Source: UBA953 sp039797095 (lineage in GTDB: Bacteria; Verrucomicrobiota; Verrucomicrobiia; Opitutales; UBA953). From it: a stretch of 64,000 nucleotides of DNA. The stretch lies in contig JBDKIN010000202.1 of assembly GCA_039797095.1 (NCBI GenBank), positions 1 to 64,000 of the forward strand. Direction: 5' to 3'. Below the pieces are notes generated by a model. It worked only from the letters and a program-made list of their open reading frames with translations, made no database searches and had not been told where the DNA came from. The position numbers and the translations under genes are program-made. Positions 33,078 through 42,239 of the stretch are shown one piece after another. Positions within the stretch are counted from its first letter, which is position 1; every line of letters begins with the position of its first letter.

Positions 33078-36065
33078 ATGAAAAAAATCCACCGTTCGCA
33101 GCTCGCTTGGGCCGCTTTCGCACTCGCGCTCGCCGCTGGCTCGCTCGTCGCCCAAGATGGCGATGCTTCCGCGCGCAAGCCGATGCTGCTCGCCGAGGCT
33201 CTCAAGGCTCGCGATGAAGGCAACCTCCAGACCGCCAAGGAGAAGTTCGAGGCGATCCTCGCGATCGACCCCAAGGACATGGGGGCCAACGAAGGCCTGA
33301 CCTCCGTCAACGCGGCCCTCGCCGAGGCCGCCGCCGCCAAGCAGGCCGCCGACGCCAAGGCCGCCGCTCCGACGGCCGCCGCTCCGGCCCCCGCCGTTGC
33401 TCCGGCCGCGCCCAGCGCGCTCGACGAAGTCGCGACCGCCCACCAGAACCGATTCGACGAAGTCACCCGTGCCATCGATGCCGCCAAGGCCAAGATCGCC
33501 GCGGGCGACCTCAAGCGCGCCCAGGAAATCCTCGACGGTGCCAGCGGCGCCCTCGCCACGATTCCGACCGCCGCCGCCCAGAAGCTCCGCGACGCCATCT
33601 CCCTCGCCAAGCAGGACCTCGCCGTACGTCGCGATGCCGGCGGTGCTTCCGCCGCCCAGGACGAGGTCAAGCGCCTCGCCAAGGAAAACTCCGCCTCCCT
33701 CGCCAAGCAGGACGATGCCATCGACGCGGCTGAAAAGCTGCTCCGCAAGGGCACCGCAGATTCCGTCGACAAGGCCATCTCCGACCTCGATGCGGCCGAC
33801 CGCGCCCTCGGCGCCGAAAGCCTTTCCAACAAGGATCTCAAGGAGCGCATCAAGGCGACCAAGGGCTCGGCCCTCGCCCGTCGCGCCCTCATCGCGATCG
33901 AAGCCCGCGACATGAATCGCGCCACCACCCTTGTCGCCGAATACGCCAAGCTCAAGGGCGAGGAAGATCCGGCCGTCCTACGTCTCCAGAAGGAGCTCGC
34001 CGCCAAGCGCGATAATCCGACTTACCGCAACATCGACGAACTCTCCCCGGGCGTCCGTAACAAGGACGAAAAGGTCAACGAGCTGCTCGTCAAGGGCCGC
34101 GCCCGCTACCTCTACGGCGACTACCAGGGAGCCCTCGACGCCTACCGCGAAGTCCTCCAGTACCAGCCCAACAACTCCGAATCCAAGGCCTATCAGGTCC
34201 GCATCCGCCAGATGTTGTCCGAGAACTCCGGCCAGTGGAACCGCGGGGTGACCAAGGGCAAGCTGCTCGAGCTCCTCGATGAGACCTGGAAGCTCCCCGA
34301 AGTCTTCAACCGCGAGAACACCAAGACCGACCTCGGCAACGGCAATGACCCGGTGACCGAGAAGATGAAGACGATCCGTCTGCCCGAAGGCTTCATCGCC
34401 CGCGACGAACCGCTGGACCGCGCGCTCACCAAGCTCTCGAGCCTCTCGCAGACCTACGACAAGGACCAGAAGGGCGTGAACATCGTGCCCGTCACCGACG
34501 GCGGCGAAAGCCCCACCGTCAACCTGCAGCTCCGCGACGTCACGGTCTTCCAGGCCCTCGACTACCTCTGCAAGCGCGTCGGCTACAGTTTCTCCGTCAG
34601 CCCCTCGGGTATCGTCGAAGTCCGCAAGGACGCCGGCGACAGCCTGCTCGACACCCAGTTCTTCGAACTGACCCAGGCCGCCGTCGTCAAGATGACCGGT
34701 CAGGGCCTCAACACCACCGCTCCCGGCGGCGGCGCCACCAATCCCTTCGGCGGCGCCACCGGCGCGGCTGGTCCGACCGACGGCAACCCGCAGGAAATGG
34801 CGATCAAGAGCTTCCTCATCCGCTCGGGCGTCCCGTTCGAGCCGCCGGCGACCCTCTCGTTCGACGGCACCCGTCTCATCGTCACGGGCAGCCCGAAGAA
34901 CCTGGACCGCGTGAAGAACATCATCCGTCGCTACTCCGACATCAAGCAGGTCCACATCGAAGCCAAGTTCATCGAAGTCGAGCAGAAGGCGCTCAACGAA
35001 CTCGGCGTCAACTGGTCGCTGACGCCCACGGTCGAGGGTAACGGTGGCGTCACCGCCGGCACCAACCTGCGCTCGATCAACCGTGTGTTCGCGCAGAATA
35101 ACACGGCTCCGAAGAACCTCACCATCAACAGTCAGATCACGACCCAAGCGGGCGTCACCACCAACACCACCCAGACCTTCCCCAATGTCGCCCCGACCTT
35201 CCCGGGAGGCATGAATCTGGGCAGCATCGCGAACACCTACAGCGGCACCGTCAATATCCTCAGCCGCGAGACCCTCGCCCTGACCATCCGCGCGATCGAA
35301 GAAAGCGCCGGCAGCGACCTGATGTCGTCCCCGAGCCTGACCGTCCTCGACGGCAAGACGGCCGTCATCAAGGTGGCCCAGCTGCTCCGTTATCCGCAAG
35401 CCTACGGCGACATCCAGTCCAACGTCGGTAACGGCGGCGGCGGCGGCGGCGCCCAGTTCGGCGCAGCCAACACTTCCGTCGCGATCACGGCCGGTACCCC
35501 GCAGGACTTCACCGTCCAGGAAGTCGGCGTGACCCTCGAAGTCACCCCGACCGTCGCGGCCGATGACTCCATCGCCCTCAACCTCAAGCCGAAGGTGACC
35601 GAGTTCGAAGGTTTCGTGGAATACGGCGGCACCTCCGTCGCCTTGACCGGCGGCGTGACCGTCACCGTGCCTTCCGGCTTCTTCCAGCCGATCTTCAGCA
35701 CCCGCGAAGTCACGACCGACGTCACCGTCTTCGACGGCGCCACCGTCGTCATCGGCGGTTTGACCCGCGAAGAAGTGAAGACCATCGACGACAAGGTCCC
35801 GGTCCTCGGTTCGCTGCCCCTCATCGGCGCCGCTTTCCGTTCGAGCGGCAAGAGTGTCTCCAAGCGGAGCCTCATGGTGTTCGTCACCGCGAACCTCGTC
35901 TCGCCGGGTGGCGCCACCCTGCGCAGCTCCCATCCGGGCATGCGCGCCGGGGCGACCTTCTCGAACCCCACGCTCATCTCCCCGGGCGGCGCCGTCTACC
36001 GCGAGCCGATCGAAGCCGCCACGCCGACCGAGCCCGCGCCGGTCGCCACCGAGCCGGCCAAGTAA
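33078..36065 (+). CDS. Type II/IV secretin (PilQ/GspD family, Amuc_1098-like)
   Basis: This 995-residue outer-membrane secretin has a signal peptide (RSQLAWAAFALALAAGSLVAQ). A long helical N-terminal half follows with Ala/Lys-rich TPR-like repeats (EGNLQTAKEKFEAIL, YGDYQGALDAYREVLQYQPNN). Next come N0/N1-type modules around VTVFQALDYLCKRVGYSF and NLDRVKNIIRRYSDIKQVHIEA. The C-terminal secretin domain ends with TVVIGGLTREEVKTIDDKVPVLGSLPLIGAAF. It forms the outer-membrane channel of the pilus-like machine. The TPR-rich half is long for a PilQ but matches the Akkermansia arrangement. The start is the ATG at 33078, where the signal peptide begins. An intrinsic terminator follows. Confidence 0.92.
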   Translation: MKKIHRSQLAWAAFALALAAGSLVAQDGDASARKPMLLAEALKARDEGNLQTAKEKFEAILAIDPKDMGANEGLTSVNAALAEAAAAKQAADAKAAAPTAAAPAPAVAPAAPSALDEVATAHQNRFDEVTRAIDAAKAKIAAGDLKRAQEILDGASGALATIPTAAAQKLRDAISLAKQDLAVRRDAGGASAAQDEVKRLAKENSASLAKQDDAIDAAEKLLRKGTADSVDKAISDLDAADRALGAESLSNKDLKERIKATKGSALARRALIAIEARDMNRATTLVAEYAKLKGEEDPAVLRLQKELAAKRDNPTYRNIDELSPGVRNKDEKVNELLVKGRARYLYGDYQGALDAYREVLQYQPNNSESKAYQVRIRQMLSENSGQWNRGVTKGKLLELLDETWKLPEVFNRENTKTDLGNGNDPVTEKMKTIRLPEGFIARDEPLDRALTKLSSLSQTYDKDQKGVNIVPVTDGGESPTVNLQLRDVTVFQALDYLCKRVGYSFSVSPSGIVEVRKDAGDSLLDTQFFELTQAAVVKMTGQGLNTTAPGGGATNPFGGATGAAGPTDGNPQEMAIKSFLIRSGVPFEPPATLSFDGTRLIVTGSPKNLDRVKNIIRRYSDIKQVHIEAKFIEVEQKALNELGVNWSLTPTVEGNGGVTAGTNLRSINRVFAQNNTAPKNLTINSQITTQAGVTTNTTQTFPNVAPTFPGGMNLGSIANTYSGTVNILSRETLALTIRAIEESAGSDLMSSPSLTVLDGKTAVIKVAQLLRYPQAYGDIQSNVGNGGGGGGAQFGAANTSVAITAGTPQDFTVQEVGVTLEVTPTVAADDSIALNLKPKVTEFEGFVEYGGTSVALTGGVTVTVPSGFFQPIFSTREVTTDVTVFDGATVVIGGLTREEVKTIDDKVPVLGSLPLIGAAFRSSGKSVSKRSLMVFVTANLVSPGGATLRSSHPGMRAGATFSNPTLISPGGAVYREPIEAATPTEPAPVATEPAK

Positions 36066-36090
36066 GCCAGGCAGCGATGCCCGGTCCGAC

Positions 36091-36120
36091 AGGCCCGCCG
36101 TTCGGCGGGCCTGCTTTTTT
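36091..36120 (+). terminator. Intrinsic terminator after the secretin gene
   Basis: The stem AGGCCCGCCG / CGGCGGGCCT is followed by GCTTTTTT. It ends the five-gene pilus-like operon. Confidence 0.9.
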
Positions 36121-36156
36121 CTCGATGCGTTCCGCCGGCGGAGCGACACTGGTCGC

Positions 36157-37128
36157 ATGCGCTGGCTGCTCATCGACGGATTCAACCTGGTCTTCCGCAG
36201 CCACTTCGCGATGGAGCGTTCCAACCTCCGCCGCCAGTCCGATCAGTTCCCCACGGGCGCCCTGCACGGCTGGATGAAGTCGCTGCTGGACCTGCGCGAA
36301 GGGGAGCAGCCGGACCGGTGCGCCGTCTTCTTCGACCTTGGCGGCTCGGACCGGCACCTGGAGGTCCTGCCGGAATACAAGGCCCAGCGCGACGAGACGC
36401 CGGAAGACATCGTGCTCCAGCTGCCGGAGATCAAACGGCTGACCGGGCTCCTCGGCTTCCAGGTCTTCGAGCGCCGCGGCGTCGAGGCCGATGACCTGAT
36501 CGCGACCGCCGTCCGGATCCTCTCCGCCGCCGGCGACAGCTGCGTGATCGTCAGCGCCGACAAGGACTTCGGACAGTGCGTCGGCGGGCCGGTGATCCAG
36601 CTCGCCCCGCCGCCCACCGCGAACCCCGCCCTCGGCTGGCGGCGGCTCGACCCCGCCGCCGTGACCGAGAAGTTCGGCGTGCCGCCGGCGCGGATCGCCG
36701 ACTACCTCGCGCTCGTGGGCGATACCTCGGACAACATCCCGGGCCTCAAGGGCGTCGGACCGAAGACCGCGGTGAAGTGGCTGACGGAATACGGCGACCT
36801 GGAGGGCGTGCTGGCAGCGGCCGACACCCTCCAACCGGAACGTTTCCGCGAGCAGGTGAAGGCCGAAGCCGAGCGTATCCGCGGCAACCTCCGCCTCGTC
36901 ACCTTCCGGACGGACTTCGCTTTCGAACCCGGCGTGCCGGTCGCGGAGGACGTCGCCGCCGTCGAGGCCTTCCTCGCCGAGATGGAGATGCACTCGACCC
37001 TGCGCCGCTACCAGGCCAAGCACGGACGAGCGGCCTCGCCGTCGCCCGAGGCGCCGAAGGCCGAGCCTCCGGCCCTGAAGGCGAAAGCCAAGCCCGCGCC
37101 GGATGCCCAGCAGGGTGAGCTTTTCTAG
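36157..37128 (+). CDS. Stand-alone 5'-3' exonuclease/flap endonuclease
   Basis: This 323-residue protein matches the N-terminal 5'-nuclease domain of DNA polymerase I but carries no polymerase. The metal-binding acidic residues are Asp7, Glu110/Asp112/Asp113, Asp135/Asp137 and Asp188/Asp191, and the H3TH helix-hairpin-helix follows in LKGVGPKTAVKWL. All are intact. It should remove RNA primers and 5' flaps. The protein ends AQQGELF, resembling the QxxLF sliding-clamp-binding peptide and preceded by a flexible Pro/Lys/Ala linker. I chose the ATG at 36157 (MRWLLIDGFN) because the conserved domain starts there. Confidence 0.92.
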   Translation: MRWLLIDGFNLVFRSHFAMERSNLRRQSDQFPTGALHGWMKSLLDLREGEQPDRCAVFFDLGGSDRHLEVLPEYKAQRDETPEDIVLQLPEIKRLTGLLGFQVFERRGVEADDLIATAVRILSAAGDSCVIVSADKDFGQCVGGPVIQLAPPPTANPALGWRRLDPAAVTEKFGVPPARIADYLALVGDTSDNIPGLKGVGPKTAVKWLTEYGDLEGVLAAADTLQPERFREQVKAEAERIRGNLRLVTFRTDFAFEPGVPVAEDVAAVEAFLAEMEMHSTLRRYQAKHGRAASPSPEAPKAEPPALKAKAKPAPDAQQGELF

Positions 37129-37137
37129 CCAACAAAA

Positions 37138-37161
37138 AGGCCCGCCGGTGAGGGCGGGCCT
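37138..37161. terminator. Bidirectional terminator between the nuclease and unknown genes
   Basis: AGGCCCGCC (37138-37146) and GGCGGGCCT (37153-37161) form a 9-bp stem with a 6-base loop. The AAAAA run just before it gives a U-tract for the minus-strand genes, so it mainly ends that operon and separates convergent genes. Confidence 0.85.
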
Positions 37162-37185
37162 GAGGGCGAAGGATAAGCGCGAGGC

Positions 37186-38031
37186 TTAGTTCTTCTTCTC
37201 GGCCTTCTTCTCGAGCTTCGGCGCTTCGACGGCGGCGGGGGCCGCGGCGGCCTGCTGCTGGGCGTTGGCGATGAGGCCCTGGACCTGGTTCACTTCTTCC
37301 TGATTGAGCAGGATGACGAACTTCGACTCGAGGACTTCGACTTCGTAATTATGGGTGATCGAATAGCCGACGCTGTCGGCCATCTCCTTGTTGCCCTTGT
37401 TGAGGAGCTCCAAGGTCTGGTCGAGCTGGGTCTGGATGCGGGTCTTGTCCTCTTCCTTCTCGGCGCGCTTCAGGAGCTCGGTGAGCTGGATGACGGCGTC
37501 GCGTCGGGCCTGGAGGACCTTGGCGAACTGGTCGAACTGGATGACGAGGTCGAGGCCGCGGATCTCGGCGGTCTGCAGGAGGCGACGGTCGCCGCGGACG
37601 ACGAGCTGCTCTTCCTTGAAGTTCTTATCGGCCTTGGCCTTGGCGGCTTCTTCTTCCGAGACGACGGCGAAGAGGCGGAGGGCGGTGTTGATGAAGGTCG
37701 CCTGGCGATTGGCCACGGCCGAGACGCTGAAGCCCCAGACCTTGACGAAGATGCCGTCCTTCTCGTTGAAGTCCTTCGCTTCGGCTTCGGCGACCTTGAT
37801 CAGCGCGTCGCGCTCGACGGTGGTCAGCGCGACCTGGATGCGCTGCTGGAGCTGCTGGATGCGGCCGAGGTGCTGGCCGAGGGTCTGGAGTTCCTGCTGG
37901 AAGCGGGCGAGGGATCCCTGGTTGGAGATCGTCAGGACGACGCGGGCCAGGTTCTGGCCGAGCGGGATGAGCTCGATGACCGGGCCCTTCGGGGTTTCGG
38001 CGGGAGCGGCGGGGGTTTCGGTGGCGGACAT
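37186..38031 (-). CDS. Unknown helical protein, tandem paralogue 2 (no signal peptide)
   Basis: I do not recognise this 281-residue, largely helical protein with an Ala/Pro-rich N-terminus and a Lys/Ala-rich C-terminus. It aligns along its length with the upstream gene: LARFQQELQTLGQHLGRIQ matches CLNFQKNIQVLGQQVEELK, and the ALTTVERD block, SEEEAAKAKADKNFKEE and the paired 'QL' helices line up as well. The two are therefore ancient tandem duplicates. Unlike its partner it has no signal peptide, so it may stay in the cytoplasm or be membrane-peripheral. It ends at a terminator. Confidence 0.75.
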   Translation of the reverse strand: MSATETPAAPAETPKGPVIELIPLGQNLARVVLTISNQGSLARFQQELQTLGQHLGRIQQLQQRIQVALTTVERDALIKVAEAEAKDFNEKDGIFVKVWGFSVSAVANRQATFINTALRLFAVVSEEEAAKAKADKNFKEEQLVVRGDRRLLQTAEIRGLDLVIQFDQFAKVLQARRDAVIQLTELLKRAEKEEDKTRIQTQLDQTLELLNKGNKEMADSVGYSITHNYEVEVLESKFVILLNQEEVNQVQGLIANAQQQAAAAPAAVEAPKLEKKAEKKN

Positions 38032-38064
38032 GTTAGGGTGGGGTGGGGTTAGGGGTAAGGGGAA

Positions 38065-38898
38065 TTACTTCTTCTCGGCGGCCGTCGGGGCCTTGGCTTC
38101 GATGGCCTTCTTCTCTTCCTCGGTGATCTGGATGGAGAGACGGGCTTCGGAGGGCAGGGTGATGGCTTCGGCGTTGAAGTCGAAACCGCGGGCCTTCTTG
38201 AACTCTTCGAGGCTCTGGGAGAGGTCGTCCTGGATTTCCTTGATGGCCTTCTCGACCTTCTTCTTGTCGTCGTCCTTGGTCAGCTTGGGCTGGAGGTCGA
38301 TGAGCTGCTGGAGCTGGGCCTTGGCGTCGGTGATGCGCTTGAGGGCGAGGCCGAAGGTCTCGACTTCGACCTGACCGGAGACGGTGTCGCGGATCTGGAA
38401 CTTCTTCTCGCCGGTGGAGATGATGGTGTCCGGCTTGAAGTCCTTGGCGGCCGAGATCTTGGCGAATTCTTCGTTGGAGATCGGGGTGGCGATCACGGCC
38501 TTGGTCGCGACGAACTGGTAGGGGCGCTCGATGCTGAAGCCGTTATAGAGCTTGGTCATCGACTCGTTGTCGCCCTTGAGCTTGGCGGTCTTGGCCGCGA
38601 TGTCGTGGCCGCGGGCTTCCTTCTCGGGGGTGGTGAGGGCGTTATCGAGGAAGATCTGCAGGCGCTTAAGCTCTTCGACCTGCTGGCCCAGGACCTGGAT
38701 GTTCTTCTGGAAGTTGAGGCACTCGGCGATGTTCTTGCCGACCCAGACTTCGGCGAAGTAAGCCTTCGGCTCGGACTTGGCGCCACCGGAGAGCTTGACC
38801 TCAGGGGCCGGCGCGGCGGCCTTGGTGTCGGCCGGCTTCGCTTCCTGAGCATTCAGGGAGACGCAGAGAGCAGCCAGGAGGAGCGAGAACTTGTTCAT
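38065..38898 (-). CDS. Unknown exported helical protein, tandem paralogue 1
   Basis: This is a 277-residue protein with a signal peptide (MNKFSLLLAALCVSLNAQ), followed by a charged, mostly helical body with many Lys/Glu/Gln residues (LKRITDAKAQLQQLIDLQPKL). It is the paralogue of the gene 33 bases downstream. I chose the ATG at 38898 rather than 38970 because it starts the signal peptide. The charged, coiled-coil-like composition would suit a periplasmic or surface scaffold, but no family or function is known to me. Confidence 0.78.
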   Translation of the reverse strand: MNKFSLLLAALCVSLNAQEAKPADTKAAAPAPEVKLSGGAKSEPKAYFAEVWVGKNIAECLNFQKNIQVLGQQVEELKRLQIFLDNALTTPEKEARGHDIAAKTAKLKGDNESMTKLYNGFSIERPYQFVATKAVIATPISNEEFAKISAAKDFKPDTIISTGEKKFQIRDTVSGQVEVETFGLALKRITDAKAQLQQLIDLQPKLTKDDDKKKVEKAIKEIQDDLSQSLEEFKKARGFDFNAEAITLPSEARLSIQITEEEKKAIEAKAPTAAEKK

Positions 38899-38966
38899 GG
38901 GAGTGGGGAGGGAGGTTCGAACATAGGCAAAGCCTAGGCATGGACTACCAAAAAATCGTCTGGACC

Positions 38967-39785
38967 TCACTTTTTCGGAGGCAGGAGGGCCCGATCGATC
39001 ACTTTGGTCAGGTCCACCCTTTCGGCTTCCTTTTGGAGGACCTCGTCCGCCAGCACCGCCCGGACCTTTGGATGGTCAATAAAACCACTTAAGTCATTAT
39101 TGTTCAACAACTCACGAACTTTTTTATCTTCCCAGGCCTGGTAAAGAGTGGGGTGGGCGGCTAGGGCCCGGATTTCGGGTTGAGCCATCAGACGTCGGCG
39201 TGCTTCGGGCTCGGCCATGAGCTGGCGGGTCTGCCGAATCAGGGTCCGTTGCTCGTCGGGGATGGGCGACCAGTCTTTGAGGTCTCGGGTCAGGGGCGTC
39301 GCGGCGAGCTCGTCGCGCACGGCGACCGTCCAGTGGCTGGCCGGGGCCCCGGGGCGGGCGAGCAGATCGTAGACCGAAGCGACTGCGGCGATGATGCCGA
39401 CCAGCAGCAGGAAGTAGAGGGTGCCCGTCCAACAGCCGACGAGGGCTCCGAGCACGGGGTTCTCGGCTTCGTCCTGGCCCTCGGGGGTCCGTCCCAGGCG
39501 CCAGAGCAAGGCATAGCTGAGCAGGCCGGTCATGCAGGCGAGGCCCACCACGCCGGTGATGCCGCGGAGCATCCAAGGGTAGGAGGTGCCTTGCAGCAGG
39601 GCGTGGCCGAGTTCGCCGCCGAAGAGCCAGCCGCTGAGCTGTCCGATGGTGAGGGCCGCGGGGCCGGCGAGCTGGCGGAGCGGTCCGCGACGATAGCCGC
39701 GCCAGGCTCCCCGGATCATGAGCGCGGCGAGGATCCCGGTCGCGATCCAGAGCGTCGGCGAGAAGGCGGCGAGTTCGGTCGGCAT
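38967..39785 (-). CDS. CvpA-family membrane protein
   Basis: This is a 272-residue protein with four hydrophobic segments in the first 150 residues. They include ALMIRGAWRGYRRGPLRQLAGP, a CvpA-like 'GxxRGxxxG' start, then ALTIGQLSGWLFGG and GCWTGTLYFLLLVGIIAAVASV. The C-terminal 110 residues are charged and helical (LMAEPEARRRLMAQPEIRALAAHP). CvpA proteins were first linked with colicin V production and affect envelope stress and bile resistance; the mechanism is unknown. Its start shares one base with the stop of the upstream kinase gene. Confidence 0.72.
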   Translation of the reverse strand: MPTELAAFSPTLWIATGILAALMIRGAWRGYRRGPLRQLAGPAALTIGQLSGWLFGGELGHALLQGTSYPWMLRGITGVVGLACMTGLLSYALLWRLGRTPEGQDEAENPVLGALVGCWTGTLYFLLLVGIIAAVASVYDLLARPGAPASHWTVAVRDELAATPLTRDLKDWSPIPDEQRTLIRQTRQLMAEPEARRRLMAQPEIRALAAHPTLYQAWEDKKVRELLNNNDLSGFIDHPKVRAVLADEVLQKEAERVDLTKVIDRALLPPKK

Positions 39786-40891
39786 CAGCGTTCGCCGAGC
39801 ACCTTGCGGATGGCGGGTTCGCGGGCTTCGATGCTCTCGGCGAGTTTGAACTGCACCAGCGCGCGGCGCAGGTTGTGGCCGGGGTAGCGGACCTTGAAAT
39901 AGACGTCGCCGGCGAGGTGGTCGGCCAGGAAGCGAAGCCCCAGCTCAAGCGGGATCAGGTGGATGCAGTCGAACAGGTGGCGGTGGTCGGCCGGGCTCAG
40001 GAAGTCCTGCGCATGGGCCTGATAACCCCTGTAAAACATGGTGAAAAGATCGAGGTCGAAGACCACCGAACCCAGCTCGGGCGCGTCTTCTCCGGCCGGG
40101 TTGCACACCGAGCGCGTGGCGTCGCCGATGTCATAATGCACCAGCCCGGGCTGCACGGTATCGAGGTCGACGATGCACGTGCCGCGGCCGGTGGCCTCGT
40201 CGATCATGATGTTGCCGACCTTGGGGTCGCCGTGCGTCGTGCGCAGGGCGAGGTCGCCGCGGGCGCGGGCTTCTTCGAGCACCGCGCAGCGGGCGCGCCG
40301 GGCCTCGACGAAGCGCACGGCGCGTTTGGCTTCGACGGAGGCGTTCAGGCGCTCCTGTCCGCCGGGCGTGGCGAGGGCGGCGTCCATCTTCGCGAGGTAG
40401 CCCGGCGTGACGTGGAAGCCGGGCAGGGCGTAGCCGAGCTTCTCCGCGGGCAGGTCGCTGACCATGCGATGGAAGTGGCCGAGCACGATGCCCGCTTCGT
40501 GGGCGTGCTCCGGGTTGCGGACTTTCTCGTAGGCCTGCGCGCTGGCGATCTGCGAGATCGCTCGCCACAGGTCGCCGTCGGCGTCCGTCACCCAGTCTTC
40601 GCCCGACTTCGTCTGGATGATCTTGGGAAGCTGCCAGATGCGGTCCGCGCCTTCCGCTTCGTGCTCGAGCTTGGCGTGACAATGGTCGGTGAGCACGCGC
40701 ATGTTCTGCATGATCACTTCCGGCTGCGGGAAGACCGCCTTGCGGATGCGCTGCACGATGAAGCGCTGTTCCGAGAAGGTCGTCCGGAAGATCGCGAGGT
40801 ACGTGTCGTTGACGTTGCCCGAACCATAGGGTTCGACGGTCACGAGCCGTCCTTGGACGTCGAACTGGCGGGCGATCAGGGCGGCTCGCAT
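39785..40891 (-). CDS. Aminoglycoside phosphotransferase-fold kinase (NahK-like)
   Basis: This is a 368-residue kinase of the APH/choline-kinase fold. The Brenner-type catalytic loop is in THGDPKVGNIMID, with catalytic Asp, and the metal-binding Asp is in CIVDLDTVQPG. An N-terminal lobe has YGSGNVNDTYLA and FIVQRIRKAVFPQPEVIMQNM, resembling N-acetylhexosamine 1-kinase (NahK). It probably phosphorylates a sugar or amino-sugar at C1 for salvage into nucleotide sugars. The substrate is inferred from resemblance only. Confidence 0.82.
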   Translation of the reverse strand: MRAALIARQFDVQGRLVTVEPYGSGNVNDTYLAIFRTTFSEQRFIVQRIRKAVFPQPEVIMQNMRVLTDHCHAKLEHEAEGADRIWQLPKIIQTKSGEDWVTDADGDLWRAISQIASAQAYEKVRNPEHAHEAGIVLGHFHRMVSDLPAEKLGYALPGFHVTPGYLAKMDAALATPGGQERLNASVEAKRAVRFVEARRARCAVLEEARARGDLALRTTHGDPKVGNIMIDEATGRGTCIVDLDTVQPGLVHYDIGDATRSVCNPAGEDAPELGSVVFDLDLFTMFYRGYQAHAQDFLSPADHRHLFDCIHLIPLELGLRFLADHLAGDVYFKVRYPGHNLRRALVQFKLAESIEAREPAIRKVLGER

Positions 40892-41001
40892 GGGGCTAGA
40901 CCCACCTTTGCCTTAATTTTCCCCGCTGGCGAGGGCATTTCCCCTGACGCCAAGGCTTGATTTCCGCCTCGGGCCGCCCATGTTCTTCCTTCCTCTGCGC
41001 C

Positions 41002-41077
41002 GCCACCTTAGCTCAGCTGGTAGAGCATCTCATTCGTAATGAGAATGTCGCCGGTTCAAATCCGGCAGGTGGCTCCA
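41002..41077 (+). tRNA. tRNA-Thr (anticodon CGT)
   Basis: This is a 76-base cloverleaf with acceptor GCCACCT / AGGTGGC, anticodon stem TCTCA / TGAGA enclosing the loop TTCGTAA (anticodon CGT, reads ACG), T-loop GGTTCAAATCC, and a genomically encoded CCA end. Confidence 0.97.
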
Positions 41078-41139
41078 GCGCAGGGGGCTTTTTCGTCCGA
41101 CCGTTTGCCCGTCCGGACTTTTCTTCCACCCTCCACGTC

Positions 41140-42099
<960 letters not shown>

Positions 42100-42149
42100 T
42101 CGGCTGACGGCTTGCCTGCTCAGGGTGGCCGTCTTACGGTCACTTTCAC

Positions 42150-42227
42150 GAGGGGGTAGCTCAGTTGGATCAGAGCAGCAGCCTTCTAAGCTGCGGGTCG
42201 CGGGTTCGAGTCCCGCCCTCCTCACCA
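42150..42227 (+). tRNA. tRNA-Arg (anticodon TCT)
   Basis: This is a 78-base cloverleaf with acceptor GAGGGGG / CCTCCTC (one G-T pair), anticodon TCT in the loop CTTCTAA (reads AGA), T-arm GCGGGTTCGAGTCCCGC and an encoded CCA end. It lies 50 bases after folE2. Confidence 0.96.
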
Positions 42228-42239
42228 CTTTTCGCCGTC

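Noticed and set aside
29131..36224. Several very long minus-strand frames over the pilus-like locus
   Set aside because: Their products have biased Gly/Asp/Arg composition and lie opposite real genes with signal peptides and secretin motifs.
40957..41139. An in-frame upstream start extending folE2 through the tRNA-Thr gene
   Set aside because: The extension would translate the tRNA; the FolE2 domain begins after the ATG at 41140.
42165..42239. An in-frame upstream start of the first GYF_2 gene
   Set aside because: It lies inside the tRNA-Arg gene; the ATG at 42240 starts the conserved domain.
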